NCBI RefSeq assembly: GCF_014522265.1
Contig: NZ_CP017024.1
Coordinates: forward strand, 3,446,001-3,510,000
Length of the DNA stretch: 64,000 nucleotides
DNA from: Pseudomonas oryzihabitans
Lineage (GTDB): Bacteria; Pseudomonadota; Gammaproteobacteria; Pseudomonadales; Pseudomonadaceae
Reading direction: 5' to 3'
In this document: in pieces, positions 26,609 through 35,152 of the stretch
How positions within the stretch are numbered: the first letter of the stretch is position 1
Layout: the number at the start of each line of letters is the position of its first letter
The notes under the pieces: model-generated
What the model was told of the DNA's origin: nothing
Seen by the model: the letters and a program-made list of their open reading frames with translations, nothing else
Database searches by the model: none
Made by a program: the position numbers and the translations under genes

Positions 26609-26684
<76 letters not shown>

Positions 26685-26718
26685 AATTCGTGATCCGCGA
26701 GGGTCACACCAGGGTAAC

Positions 26719-26794
26719 GTCCCCTTCGTCTAGTGGCCTAGGACACCGCCCTTTCACGGCGGTAACAGGGGTTCGAGTCCCCTAGGGGACGCCA
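26719..26794 (+). tRNA. tRNA-Glu (TTC), copy 3
   Basis: Identical to copies 1 and 2; last tRNA of the cluster, followed by a terminator 11 bases on. Confidence 0.98.
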
Positions 26795-26805
26795 CACTCG
26801 AAAGA

Positions 26806-26829
26806 AACCGCCTCACGGCGGTTTTTTTT
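26806..26829 (+). terminator. Terminator of the tRNA cluster
   Basis: Stem AACCGCC (26806-26812) and GGCGGTT (26817-26823), TCAC loop, T run continuing to 26829. Confidence 0.95.
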
Positions 26830-26928
26830 CGTCCGCACGAAAGCCCGCCGTCAGAGTCTTTCACAGGTGCCCGTCCGGGTACTCATCTGTGTTAGACCTG
26901 TAGGCCGAATGCAAGCAAGGGGAGTGGG

Positions 26929-28071
26929 ATGATCGTCGAGTATCTCTACAGCCTGGCCCAGGTGCCTGCTGCCGCGTGGAACGCGCTGCTGGCGGACGAC
27001 CAGCCCTTCCTGCGGCATGAATTCCTTGCCACCCTGGAAGACAGTGGCAGCCTGGGGCAGGGGACCGGCTGGCAGCCGGCGCACCAGATCCTCAAGGATG
27101 ACCAGGGGCACCTGCGAGCCGCGATGCCGGCCTATCTGAAGATGCACTCCTATGGGGAATACGTCTTCGACTGGGCCTGGGCCGATGCCTGCCGCCGTGC
27201 CGGGATCGACTACTATCCCAAGCTGCTGGCCGCCGTGCCCTTTTCACCGGTGCAGGGCGCGCGCCTGCTGGGCGATCCGGCTGCCTGCGCGACCCTGCTC
27301 GACGCCACCACGAGCAGCCTGGCCGAGCTGGAGCTCTCCAGCCTGCATGTGAACTTCACCGATCCCAAGGCCGATGCCCTGCTCCAGGATCGCGACGGCT
27401 GGCTGGCGCGGCTTGGCTGCCAGTTCCACTGGCATAACCGCGGCTATCGCGACTATGGCGAATTCCTCGCCGCCCTGACCTCGCGCAAGCGCAAGCAATT
27501 GCGCAAGGAACGTGACCAGGTCGCCGGCCTGGGGGTGAGTTTCGAGTGGCGTAAGGGCGATGAGCTGAGCGAGGCGGAGTGGGACTTCGTCTATGCCTGC
27601 TACGCCAACACCTACGAGGTGCGTGGCCAGGATCCCTATCTGACCCGCGCCTTCTTCAGTCTGCTGGCCGAACGGCTGCCCGAGGCGATTCGGGTGGTGC
27701 TGGTCCGCCAGGGCAGTCGGCCGGTGGCCATGGCCTTCTATCTCAAGGACGGTGACACCCTCTATGGCCGTTACTGGGGCTGCCTGCAGGAATTCGACCA
27801 GCTGCATTTCGAGACCTGTTTCTACCAGGGCATCGAATACGCCATCGCCGAAGGGCTGCAACGCTTCGATGCCGGCGCCCAGGGCGAACACAAGCTGATT
27901 CGCGGCTTTGAACCGACCCTGACCCGTTCCTGGCACTATCTGGTGCATCCAGGCCTGAGAGCGGCCGTGGCGGAGTTTCTCGACCAGGAGCGCGACGGCG
28001 TCCAGGCCTATGCGCAGCGGGCCGCCGAGGCCTTGCCCTATCGCCAGGAAGACGGCGCGGCGCCATGCTGA
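26929..28071 (+). CDS. FemAB-like GNAT acyltransferase (DUF482/PF04339 type)
   Basis: 380 residues of the FemAB-like family (once DUF482, 'peptidogalycan biosynthesis' in older annotations). Family landmarks: [20 protein letters not shown] near residue 27, [53 protein letters not shown], and [12 protein letters not shown] followed by [17 protein letters not shown] at the C-terminus. Cytosolic; substrate unknown. It overlaps the next gene by 7 bases, indicating an operon. Confidence 0.85.
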   Translation: MIVEYLYSLAQVPAAAWNALLADDQPFLRHEFLATLEDSGSLGQGTGWQPAHQILKDDQGHLRAAMPAYLKMHSYGEYVFDWAWADACRRAGIDYYPKLLAAVPFSPVQGARLLGDPAACATLLDATTSSLAELELSSLHVNFTDPKADALLQDRDGWLARLGCQFHWHNRGYRDYGEFLAALTSRKRKQLRKERDQVAGLGVSFEWRKGDELSEAEWDFVYACYANTYEVRGQDPYLTRAFFSLLAERLPEAIRVVLVRQGSRPVAMAFYLKDGDTLYGRYWGCLQEFDQLHFETCFYQGIEYAIAEGLQRFDAGAQGEHKLIRGFEPTLTRSWHYLVHPGLRAAVAEFLDQERDGVQAYAQRAAEALPYRQEDGAAPC

Positions 28072-28394
28072 ACTATCTCTGGTTCTTCTTGGCGGCGCTA
28101 TTCGAGATCGCCGGCTGCTATGCCTTCTGGCTCTGGCTACGGCTGGATCGCAGTCCCTGGTGGATAGCGCCCGGGCTTGCCAGCCTCGTGCTCTTCGCCC
28201 TGTTGCTGACCCGTATCGAGTCGGCCTACGCCGGGCGCGCCTATGCGGCCTATGGCGGCATCTATGTGGTGGCCTCGCTGGGCTGGCTGGCGCTGGTCGA
28301 GCGCACCCGGCCGACCTGGACGGATCTGGCGGGCGGTCTGCTGTGCGTGGCCGGGGCGCTGGTGATCCTGCTGGCGCCGCGCGGCAGTGCCTGA
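28065..28394 (+). CDS. YnfA/UPF0060 family small membrane protein
   Basis: 109 residues, four membrane spans, typical of UPF0060/YnfA (related to small multidrug transporters): [20 protein letters not shown] at the N-terminus, [20 protein letters not shown] in the middle, and [14 protein letters not shown] at the C-terminus. Start overlaps the end of the FemAB-like gene. Role unproven; an efflux function is proposed for some members. Confidence 0.92.
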   Translation: MLNYLWFFLAALFEIAGCYAFWLWLRLDRSPWWIAPGLASLVLFALLLTRIESAYAGRAYAAYGGIYVVASLGWLALVERTRPTWTDLAGGLLCVAGALVILLAPRGSA

Positions 28395-28409
28395 CAGGCG
28401 CGAGACGCG

Positions 28410-28640
28410 CTAGTCGTTTAGCAGTTCGGGCGGCACATCGCGGCGCAGTACCAGCTGGCACAGCGCGCTGTCCGGATCGAAGAGAATGACGGCCTCGCCG
28501 GTTTCCAGGGCGCGGCGAGCGCGCTGGGTACGGGTCGCCAGGGGTGTTTCGTCGCCGTTGTCGGTGCCGTCGCGGGTGACGAAGTCTTCCAGCAGATTGT
28601 CGAGGGTGGCGGCAGCGAGCTGGTCGTGGGGGATGATCAT
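28410..28640 (-). CDS. YheU family protein
   Basis: 76-residue protein of the YheU family, function unknown: MIIPHDQLAAATLDNLLEDF, then VTRDGTDNG and ALETGEAVILFDPDSALCQL. Size and sequence pattern are standard. It lies on the opposite strand to YnfA, 15 bases apart at the 3' ends, and 54 bases downstream of the NAGGN peptidase gene, so it may be read through from that operon. Confidence 0.9.
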   Translation of the reverse strand: MIIPHDQLAAATLDNLLEDFVTRDGTDNGDETPLATRTQRARRALETGEAVILFDPDSALCQLVLRRDVPPELLND

Positions 28641-28694
28641 CGAGAGGTGCCTGAAAAAAGGCGCCCAGGATACCCCAGGCGCTTGGTTCGAACG

Positions 28695-29882
28695 CTATTT
28701 GCTGCCGTCGCCGACGACCTCCTCCAGCGGCGGCAGGTGCGTCTGGTTGTCCATCTGGGTGTCTTCCGGCAGCAACTGGTGACCGAAGCGATCCAGCGAA
28801 CTGTCGGCCGGTTGCGCATCGCTGTCGAACACCGGCGGGCTGAGCATGTACCCGGTCAGCAGCTGGCTGAGCGCCGCCAGGCTGACGATATGGGTGCGCT
28901 CGTAGCCATGGGTGGCGTCGCAGCCGAAGGCCAGCAGGGCGACCCGCACGTCCTGGCCGGAACTGATCGCCGAGTGGGCGTCGCTGTAGTAGTAGCGGAA
29001 CAGGTCGCGGCGCACCGGGATGTCGTTGCGCTGCGCCAGGCGCAGCAGGTGCCGTGACAGGTGATAGTCGTAGGGACCGGCGGAGTCCTGCATGGCCACG
29101 CTGACGCGGTGCTCGTCGGAGCGCTGTCCGGGCGCCACGGGGGCGATGTCGATGCCGACGAATTCGCTGACGTCCCAGGGCAGGGCACCGGCGGCGCCCG
29201 AGCCCACCTCCTCGGTGATGGTGAACAGCGGATGGCAATCGATCGGCGGGGTCTGGCCGGTTTCCTTGAGCATCTTCAAGGCGGTGAGCAGGGCGGCGAC
29301 GCCAGCCTTGTCGTCCAGATGGCGCGAACTGATGTAACCGCTGTCGGTGAACTCCGGCAGCGGATCGAAGGCGACGAAGTCGCCGACCTGCACACCCAGC
29401 TGCTCGGTCTCGTGGCGACTCTTGGTCACGGCGTCCAGGCGCAATTCGATGTGGTCCCAGGTCACCGGCATCTTGTCGATTTCGGTGTTGAAGGCGTGGC
29501 CGGAGGCCAGCAGCGGCAGCACGCTGCCCCTCAGGGTACCGTCATCGGTGAACAGGCTGACGCGGCTGCCTTCGGCGAAGCGGCTCGACCAGTGGCCCAC
29601 GGCGGCCAGGCCCAGACGGCCGTTGTCCTTGATCTCGCGGACGATGGCGCCAATGGTGTCCAGATGCGCGGAGACGGCGCGATCCGGACTCTCCTTGTGG
29701 CCCTTGATGGTGGCGCGGATGGTGCCGCGGCGGGTCAGTTCGAACGGAATATCGAGTTCGTTGAGCCGTTCGGCGACGTACATGACGATGGTATCGGTGA
29801 AACCCGTGGGGCTGGGGATGGCCAGCATGTCCAGCAGGACCTTGCGCAGGTAATCCAGATCGGGCTCGGGCAAGCGATTCAT
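28695..29882 (-). CDS. M42-family peptidase of the NAGGN osmoprotectant operon
   Basis: 395 residues, third gene of the N-acetylglutaminylglutamine amide (NAGGN) operon. M42-type aminopeptidase metal-site features: AVSAHLDTIGAIVREI (His/Asp), SGYISSRHLDDKAGVAALL, TITEEVGSGAAGALP and YYYSDAHSAISSGQDVR, then CDATHGYERTH. Its role in NAGGN metabolism is not firmly known; turnover of the dipeptide is a reasonable guess. ATGA overlap with ngg (29879-29882) shows translational coupling. Confidence 0.88.
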   Translation of the reverse strand: MNRLPEPDLDYLRKVLLDMLAIPSPTGFTDTIVMYVAERLNELDIPFELTRRGTIRATIKGHKESPDRAVSAHLDTIGAIVREIKDNGRLGLAAVGHWSSRFAEGSRVSLFTDDGTLRGSVLPLLASGHAFNTEIDKMPVTWDHIELRLDAVTKSRHETEQLGVQVGDFVAFDPLPEFTDSGYISSRHLDDKAGVAALLTALKMLKETGQTPPIDCHPLFTITEEVGSGAAGALPWDVSEFVGIDIAPVAPGQRSDEHRVSVAMQDSAGPYDYHLSRHLLRLAQRNDIPVRRDLFRYYYSDAHSAISSGQDVRVALLAFGCDATHGYERTHIVSLAALSQLLTGYMLSPPVFDSDAQPADSSLDRFGHQLLPEDTQMDNQTHLPPLEEVVGDGSK

Positions 29883-31618
29883 AGCGGAACCTCCCGGGAC
29901 AGCGGGAACAGCAGGTCGATGAAGCGTTCGGCGGTGGGACGCGGCTCGTGGTTGGCCAGGCCCGGTCGCTCGTTGGCTTCGATGATGACGTAGTCGGGCG
30001 AATCGGCGGCTGGGACCAGCAGGTCCATGCCGGTGACGGGGATGTCCAGAGCGCGCGCTGCCTGGATGGCCGCGTCGGCGAGCACCGGATGCAGACTGTC
30101 GGTGACGTCCTCCAGGATGCCGCCGGTGTGCAGGTTGGCCGTCTTGCGCACGGCCAGATGGGTGCCGGCGGGCAGCACGCTGTCCCAGTCGTGACCGGCG
30201 CCGCGGATGGCACGTTCGGTTTCCTCGTCCATCGGGATGCGCGACTCGCCGCCGGTAGCGGCCTGACGGCGGCGGCTTTGGGCTTCGATCAGGTCCCGGA
30301 CGCTGTGCTGGCCATCGCCGACGATTTCCGCCGGCCGGCGAATGGCCGCGGCCACCACCTCGTGACCAATGACCACCACCCGCAGATCTAGGCCCTGGTG
30401 AAAGCTTTCCAGCAGCACGCGATCGTCATGGCGCCGCGCCGCCTGGATGGCGGTGGCAAGGTGCTCGGCGTCGCGGATGTCCACGGCCACGCCCTTGCCC
30501 TGTTCGCCATTGACCGGCTTGACCACCAGGGCGCCATGCTTCTCCAGAAAGGCGGTGTTGTCTTCGTCGCTGCCCGCCAGTTGCTGCTCGGGGACCTTCA
30601 GCCCGGCACGGGCCAAGGTACGGCTGGTCAGCACCTTGTCGGCGCAGAGGGTCATGGTGACTGCCGAGGTGAGGTCGGTGAGGGACTCGCGGCAGCGGAT
30701 GCGCCGGTTGCCCTGGATCAGGGTGAAGAGGCCGCCCTCGGCATCATCCACCTGCACCTCGATACCACGCCGCAGGGCTTCGTCGACGATGATCCGTGCA
30801 TAGGGATTCAGCTCGGCGGCAGGGCCGGGGCCGAGGAACAGCGTCTGATTGATGCCGTTCTTGCACTTGATGGCGAAGGTCTGCAGCGGGCGAAAACCCA
30901 GCTTGTCGTAGAGTCGCTTGGCCTGCAGGTTGTCATGCAGCACCGACAGATCCAGGAAGGCGAGGCCGCGACTGGCATAGTGCTCGATCAGGTGGCGCAC
31001 CAGCGCTTCGCCGACGCCGGGCCGGCTGCACTCGGGCGAGACCGCCAGGCACCACAGTGAAGAGCCGCCATCCGGATCCCGGAAGGCCTTGACGTGATTG
31101 AGGCCCATCACCGAGCCGATGATGGCGCCGCTGTCATCGTCTTCCGCCAGCCAGTAGACCGGACCACCCTTGTGCCGCGGCGTCAGCCGCTCGGTGTCGA
31201 CGGGCAGCATATGGCGCTGCTGATAGAGCCGGTTGATCTCGCTCCAGTCTTGCGCGGAGCAGGCGCGGCGGATACGAAAGCCGCGATAAATCCGCCGGGC
31301 TGGGCGATAGTCACTGAACCAGATCCGCAGGGTGTCGCTGGGATCGAGAAACAGCTGTTGTGGCGCCTGGGCCAGCACCTGATGGGGCGCCGCGACATAG
31401 AGGGCGATGTCGCGTTCTCCGGGCGTTTCGGTGAGCAGTTCCTTGGCCAGGCTGGCGGGGTCGGGATAGGTATGGCCGATAAGCAACCGCCCCCAGCCAC
31501 ACTGCAGGGAGAGCGGCTGGCAGGTTGGCTGGTCGCCTTCCGCCAGGCGTGCCTGCAGCCGTTCGTAGGAGGGCGTCTGGGCACGCTGGAGGCGCTGGTT
31601 GTAGCTGGTCGCTTTCAT
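29879..31618 (-). CDS. ngg: N-acetylglutaminylglutamine synthetase
   Basis: 579 residues joining an N-terminal acetyltransferase-like domain (about 105-270; AVSPECSRPGVGEALVRHLI as acetyl-CoA loop) to a C-terminal ATP-grasp ligase (about 290-579; GALVVKPVNGEQGKGVAVDI, EIVGDGQHSVRDLI, MDLLVPAADSPDYVIIEANE). This fusion is the hallmark of Ngg, which acetylates and joins glutamines to make the osmoprotectant precursor. It follows asnO by 13 bases and overlaps the M42 peptidase gene by 4. Expected to be induced by osmotic stress in relatives; no such site was identified here. Confidence 0.93.
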   Translation of the reverse strand: MKATSYNQRLQRAQTPSYERLQARLAEGDQPTCQPLSLQCGWGRLLIGHTYPDPASLAKELLTETPGERDIALYVAAPHQVLAQAPQQLFLDPSDTLRIWFSDYRPARRIYRGFRIRRACSAQDWSEINRLYQQRHMLPVDTERLTPRHKGGPVYWLAEDDDSGAIIGSVMGLNHVKAFRDPDGGSSLWCLAVSPECSRPGVGEALVRHLIEHYASRGLAFLDLSVLHDNLQAKRLYDKLGFRPLQTFAIKCKNGINQTLFLGPGPAAELNPYARIIVDEALRRGIEVQVDDAEGGLFTLIQGNRRIRCRESLTDLTSAVTMTLCADKVLTSRTLARAGLKVPEQQLAGSDEDNTAFLEKHGALVVKPVNGEQGKGVAVDIRDAEHLATAIQAARRHDDRVLLESFHQGLDLRVVVIGHEVVAAAIRRPAEIVGDGQHSVRDLIEAQSRRRQAATGGESRIPMDEETERAIRGAGHDWDSVLPAGTHLAVRKTANLHTGGILEDVTDSLHPVLADAAIQAARALDIPVTGMDLLVPAADSPDYVIIEANERPGLANHEPRPTAERFIDLLFPLSREVPL

Positions 31619-31631
31619 GCGTCTTGCACCC

Positions 31632-33403
31632 TCACAGTCCGTGTTCGCTCATCCAGAGGTTGAGCGCGGCGAGTTGCCAGAGCTTGGAACCGCGCAGGGG
31701 CGTGATGCGATCGGCCGGATTGGTCAGCAGCCGATCGATCTCGGCGGTGTCGAACAGGCCGCGATCCTGGCTGGGGTCCAGCAGCAGTTCGCGGACCCAG
31801 GTCAGGGTGTTGCCTTCCAGGTGCTTGAGGCCCGGCACCGGGAAATAGCCCTTGGGTCGGTCGATCACCTCTTGAGGAATGACCTTGCGCGCGGCGGCCT
31901 TGAGTACCTGCTTGCCACCATCGCCCAATTTGAACTCGGCGGGAATGCGCGCCGAGAGTTCGGCCAGGCGATAGTCGAGGAAGGGCACCCGGGCTTCCAG
32001 GCCCCAGGCCATGGTCATGTTGTCGACCCGCTTGACCGGGTCATCCACCAGCATCACGGTGCTGTCCAGGCGCAGGGCCTTGTCTACGCCGGCGCTGGCA
32101 CCGGGCTTGGCGAAGTGCTGACGGACGAAGGCTTCGGCGGCGTCTTCCTGCAGACGTACACCCGCCTGCACGGTGGCGGCGTACTGGGCGTAGTCGCGAT
32201 CGAAGAAGGCGGCGCGGTAGGCGGCGAAGGGATCGGCGGCGCCATGCACCTGGGGATACCAGTGATAGCCGGCGAAGAGTTCGTCCGCACCCTGGCCGCT
32301 CTGCACCACCTTGCAGTGCTTGGAGACCTCGCGCGACAGCAGGTAGAAGGCGATGCAGTCGTGACTGACCATCGGCTCGCTCATGGCCGAGAAGGCCCGC
32401 GGCAGCTGCTGGATGATCTCGTCTTCGGCGATGCGCAATTGATGGTGGCGAGTGCCGTAGTGATTGGCGATCAGATCGGAATACTGGAATTCGTCGCCGC
32501 GCTCGCCGCCGGCATCCTCGAAGCCGATGGAGAAGGTCAGCAGGTCCTTGACCCCGAGTCGTGCAGCAGGCCCACCAGCAGGCTGGAGTCCACCCCGCCG
32601 GACAGCAGTACCCCGACCTCGCGCGCCGCGCGCTGGCGGATCGCCACGGCGTCCTTGAGACCATGCAGGACCCGCTCGGCCCAGTCGTCCAGGGTGTAGC
32701 GGCGCTCATCGTCACGGGGACCGTAGTCCAGGTTCCACCAGGTCTCCTGGTGCTGCTGGCCGGACGCATCCACGGTCATCCAGGTCGCCGGCGGCAGCTT
32801 CTGCACGCCTTGCAGGATGGTACGCGGCGCCGGCACCACGGCATGGAAGTTCAGATAGTGATTGAGGGCGACCGGATCGATACGGGTGTCGATGTCACCG
32901 GCTTCCAGCAGGGCGGGCAGGCTGGAGGCGAATCTCAGACGCTTGTCGGTGAAGGACAGGTACAGCGGCTTGATGCCCAGGCGATCACGGGCAATGAACA
33001 GCCGGCCACTGTCGCGCTCCCAGATGGCGAAGGCGAACATGCCATTGAGCTTGGGCAGCATATCCTTGCCCCAGGCGTGATAGGCCTTGAGCAGGATCTC
33101 GGTGTCACCCCCGGAATAAAAGCTGTAACCCTTGGCTTCGAGCTCAGTGCGCAATTCCGGATAGTTGTAGATGGCGCCGTTGAACACCATCGACAGTCCC
33201 AGTTCCGGCTCGATCATGGGTTGGCCCGAGGCTTCCGCCAGATCCATGATCTTCAGCCGCCGATGGCCCAGGGCGACCGGGCCCTGACTGTGGAAGCCCC
33301 AGGCATCGGGTCCGCGCTGTTCGAGACGGTGGGTGATGCGCTCCACCACGCTGATGGCAGCGGGTTGTTGATCGAAACGAAGCTCTCCGGCGATGCCGCA
33401 CAT
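31632..33403 (-). pseudogene. asnO: N-acetylglutaminylglutamine amidotransferase, frameshifted
   Basis: Asparagine-synthetase-like enzyme that amidates the dipeptide to give NAGGN. The N-terminal class II glutaminase domain starts MCGIAGELRFDQQPAAISVV with catalytic Cys2; VFNGAIYNYPELRTE and ARDRLGIKPLYLSF follow; the synthetase ATP site is EVGVLLSGGVDSSLLVG. The frame then breaks at GGGG (complement of 32552-32555) and ends at 32537. The rest is intact in the next frame (KDLLTFSIGFEDAGGERGDE, then QSGQGADELFAGYHWYPQ) down to 31632. Adding one G restores HDSGVKDLLTFSIGF. Corrected length is about 590 residues, normal for AsnO. See findings for error versus mutation. Confidence 0.88.
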
Positions 33404-33730
33404 GGTGCTGTGCCTCTTGAATCCTTGGGATGCGGCGCGGTGAGTTCAGTCCCGAACTCGGCGTGCGCATCCAATGCGTGTGGACTTCTCGCGATCCTTG
33501 AGAAGCCAATGCGGGGGCGCTGTGCGCGCGGGAGACGTGGGGCGGACAGGTCGTCTGTCTGGCGCTCCAGGTCTGAACGCACGCAGCGACCGACAGCAGG
33601 TCTCAGAGAGGGTAGGATGCCGCCGGTCAGGGCCTCAGGTTACGAGCCCCAGGCGCGGCGGATGGTTCCATCGAAAAGCCCGTGGCTGCCGCCACCGTCA
33701 CAGGTGCGGCTGTCAAACTGGCTTGTTTAT
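33404..33730. other. Upstream region of the NAGGN operon
   Basis: About 330 bases with no convincing gene. Contains an inverted repeat CTTCTC-GCGATCCTT-GAGAAG at 33485-33505 and presumably the asnO promoter. Nothing else recognised. Confidence 0.5.
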
Positions 33731-33743
33731 GTTATAATGTATC
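33731..33743 (+). promoter_or_regulatory. Zur-box-like operator before rpmE2
   Basis: GTTATAATGTATC matches the gammaproteobacterial Zur core (GTTATAATATAAC) at 11 of 13 positions, embedded in a clearly AT-rich patch of an otherwise GC-rich region, 58 bases upstream of the zinc-free L31 gene. Predicts repression under zinc sufficiency. Confidence 0.75.
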
Positions 33744-33800
33744 TTTATTGGGCCCAGCGATGACCTGTCGTCGTCGACGCCCCAGACCAGGAGACGCCTC

Positions 33801-34061
33801 ATGAGACCCGGTATCCATCCCAACTACCGTCCCGTGCTGTTCCACGACACCACCTCGGACACCTACTTCCTGATTCGCTCCACCGCCGAGAGCGATCGGA
33901 CTCAGGAATACGAAGGGGAGACCTATCCCTACATCAGTCTGGACGTATCCAGCGCCTCCCACCCGATCTACACCGGCGAGCAGCGCCAGATGAAGGTCGA
34001 GGGTCGTGTCTCGAGCTTCAACAAGAAGTTCGCCGGCTTCCCGGGTGGCAACAGCAAGTAA
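33801..34061 (+). CDS. rpmE2: Type B (zinc-independent) 50S ribosomal protein L31
   Basis: 86-residue L31 paralogue that replaces the zinc-binding L31 during zinc starvation. [20 protein letters not shown] is the type B N-terminus; [20 protein letters not shown] and FNKKFAGFP are conserved. No cysteine anywhere, so no zinc ribbon. Ribosome site CAGGAG before ATG 33801. A Zur-like box at 33731 supports zinc control, as known for this gene in other bacteria. Confidence 0.95.
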   Translation: MRPGIHPNYRPVLFHDTTSDTYFLIRSTAESDRTQEYEGETYPYISLDVSSASHPIYTGEQRQMKVEGRVSSFNKKFAGFPGGNSK

Positions 34062-34071
34062 GCCCCTCGCG

Positions 34072-34100
34072 AGCAGCGCGCCGACTCAGCGCGCGCTGCT
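34072..34100 (+). terminator. GC hairpin between rpmE2 and metR 3' ends
   Basis: Perfect 10-base stem AGCAGCGCGC (34072-34081) and GCGCGCTGCT (34091-34100) with a 9-base loop that includes the metR stop. No T tract; a likely transcription barrier for rpmE2. Confidence 0.55.
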
Positions 34101-35003
34101 GACCCCTTCCAGGGTGGCGAAGGAGGTGTCCTTGGCGGTCAGCAGGAAATCCTGCATGAAGGGCGCCTCCAGCATGTCTTCGCGGATCGCCGCATAGAGC
34201 GTCGCATACAGGCCTTTCTCGCCGAGTCGGCGCGCGGTGACATAGCCGCGTGAGCTGTATTCGTGGATCGCCCAGTTGGGCAGGCAGCAGACGCCACGGC
34301 CCGACGCCACCAGTTGCAGCATCATGACCGTCATCTCCGCCGTGCGTATCGACAACGGCTCGACGTCGGCCGGATCGAGAAAGCGGGTGAAGATGTCCAG
34401 TCGATCGCGTTCCACCGGATAGGTGATCTGGGTCTCCTGAGCGAGATCCTCGGGCACGATGAAGGGACGATGCGCCAGCGGATGCTGGTTGGCCACCGCC
34501 AGCAGGGCCTCGTAGGTGAACAGTGGCACGTAGGTGACGCCCGAAAGGTCCACCGGATCGGCCGTCACCACCAGATCCAGATCGCCTCGGGCCAGGGCCG
34601 GCAGGGGCGCGAAGGAGAACCCGGAGGCCAGGTCCAGCTCCACTTCCGGCCAGGAATCACGGAATTGGTCGATGGTGGGCATCAGCCACTGGAAGCAGCT
34701 GTGGCATTCGATGGCCATGTGCAGCCGCCCCGCGGTCCCGCCCACCAGCCGCGCCAGGTCCCGCTCGGCACTGCGCAGATGCGGCAACACCGCGTCCGCG
34801 GTCTGCAGCAGCCGCAGGCCGGCACTGGTGAAGCGGATGGGCTTGGTCTTGCGGATGAACAGCGGGGTACCCAGGCGCTCTTCCAGTTCCTTGAACTGAT
34901 GGGAGAGGGCGGATTGGGTCAGGTGCAGGCGCTCCGCCGCTTCCACCAGGCTGGAGGATTCGCGGAGAGCATGCAGGGTTTTCAGGTGACGGAGTTCGAA
35001 CAT
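34086..35003 (-). CDS. metR: LysR-type regulator MetR
   Basis: 305-residue activator of methionine genes, responding to homocysteine in enteric bacteria. N-terminal winged helix-turn-helix: RHLKTLHALRESSSLVEAAE then LTQSALSHQFKELEERLG; the LysR effector domain follows (GRLHMAIECHSCFQWLMPTI; VTADPVDLSGVTYVPLFTYE). MetR-like sequence and length. A perfect MetR-type palindrome lies 29 bases upstream of its start (35032-35048), indicating autoregulation. metE, usually divergent from metR in enterics, is absent; glpD lies upstream instead on the same strand. Confidence 0.92.
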   Translation of the reverse strand: MFELRHLKTLHALRESSSLVEAAERLHLTQSALSHQFKELEERLGTPLFIRKTKPIRFTSAGLRLLQTADAVLPHLRSAERDLARLVGGTAGRLHMAIECHSCFQWLMPTIDQFRDSWPEVELDLASGFSFAPLPALARGDLDLVVTADPVDLSGVTYVPLFTYEALLAVANQHPLAHRPFIVPEDLAQETQITYPVERDRLDIFTRFLDPADVEPLSIRTAEMTVMMLQLVASGRGVCCLPNWAIHEYSSRGYVTARRLGEKGLYATLYAAIREDMLEAPFMQDFLLTAKDTSFATLEGVSSAR

Positions 35004-35031
35004 GGCGCTGGCGCTGGAGATAAAGCCGCAT

Positions 35032-35048
35032 CATGAACGCTTTTCATG
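35032..35048 (-). promoter_or_regulatory. MetR-binding palindrome upstream of metR
   Basis: CATGAA-CGCTT-TTCATG contains an exact TGAA-N5-TTCA, the classical MetR recognition pattern, 29 bases before the metR start. Likely autoregulatory. Confidence 0.7.
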
Positions 35049-35152
35049 GTGCTGGCCATCTTCCGCCACGCCGGCTGTTGCGAAATCCAGTGCGCTTGAT
35101 GAATCGAGTGCCCCGAGCAGGTCGTCCGCTCGGGGGCAAATCAGCATCACGC

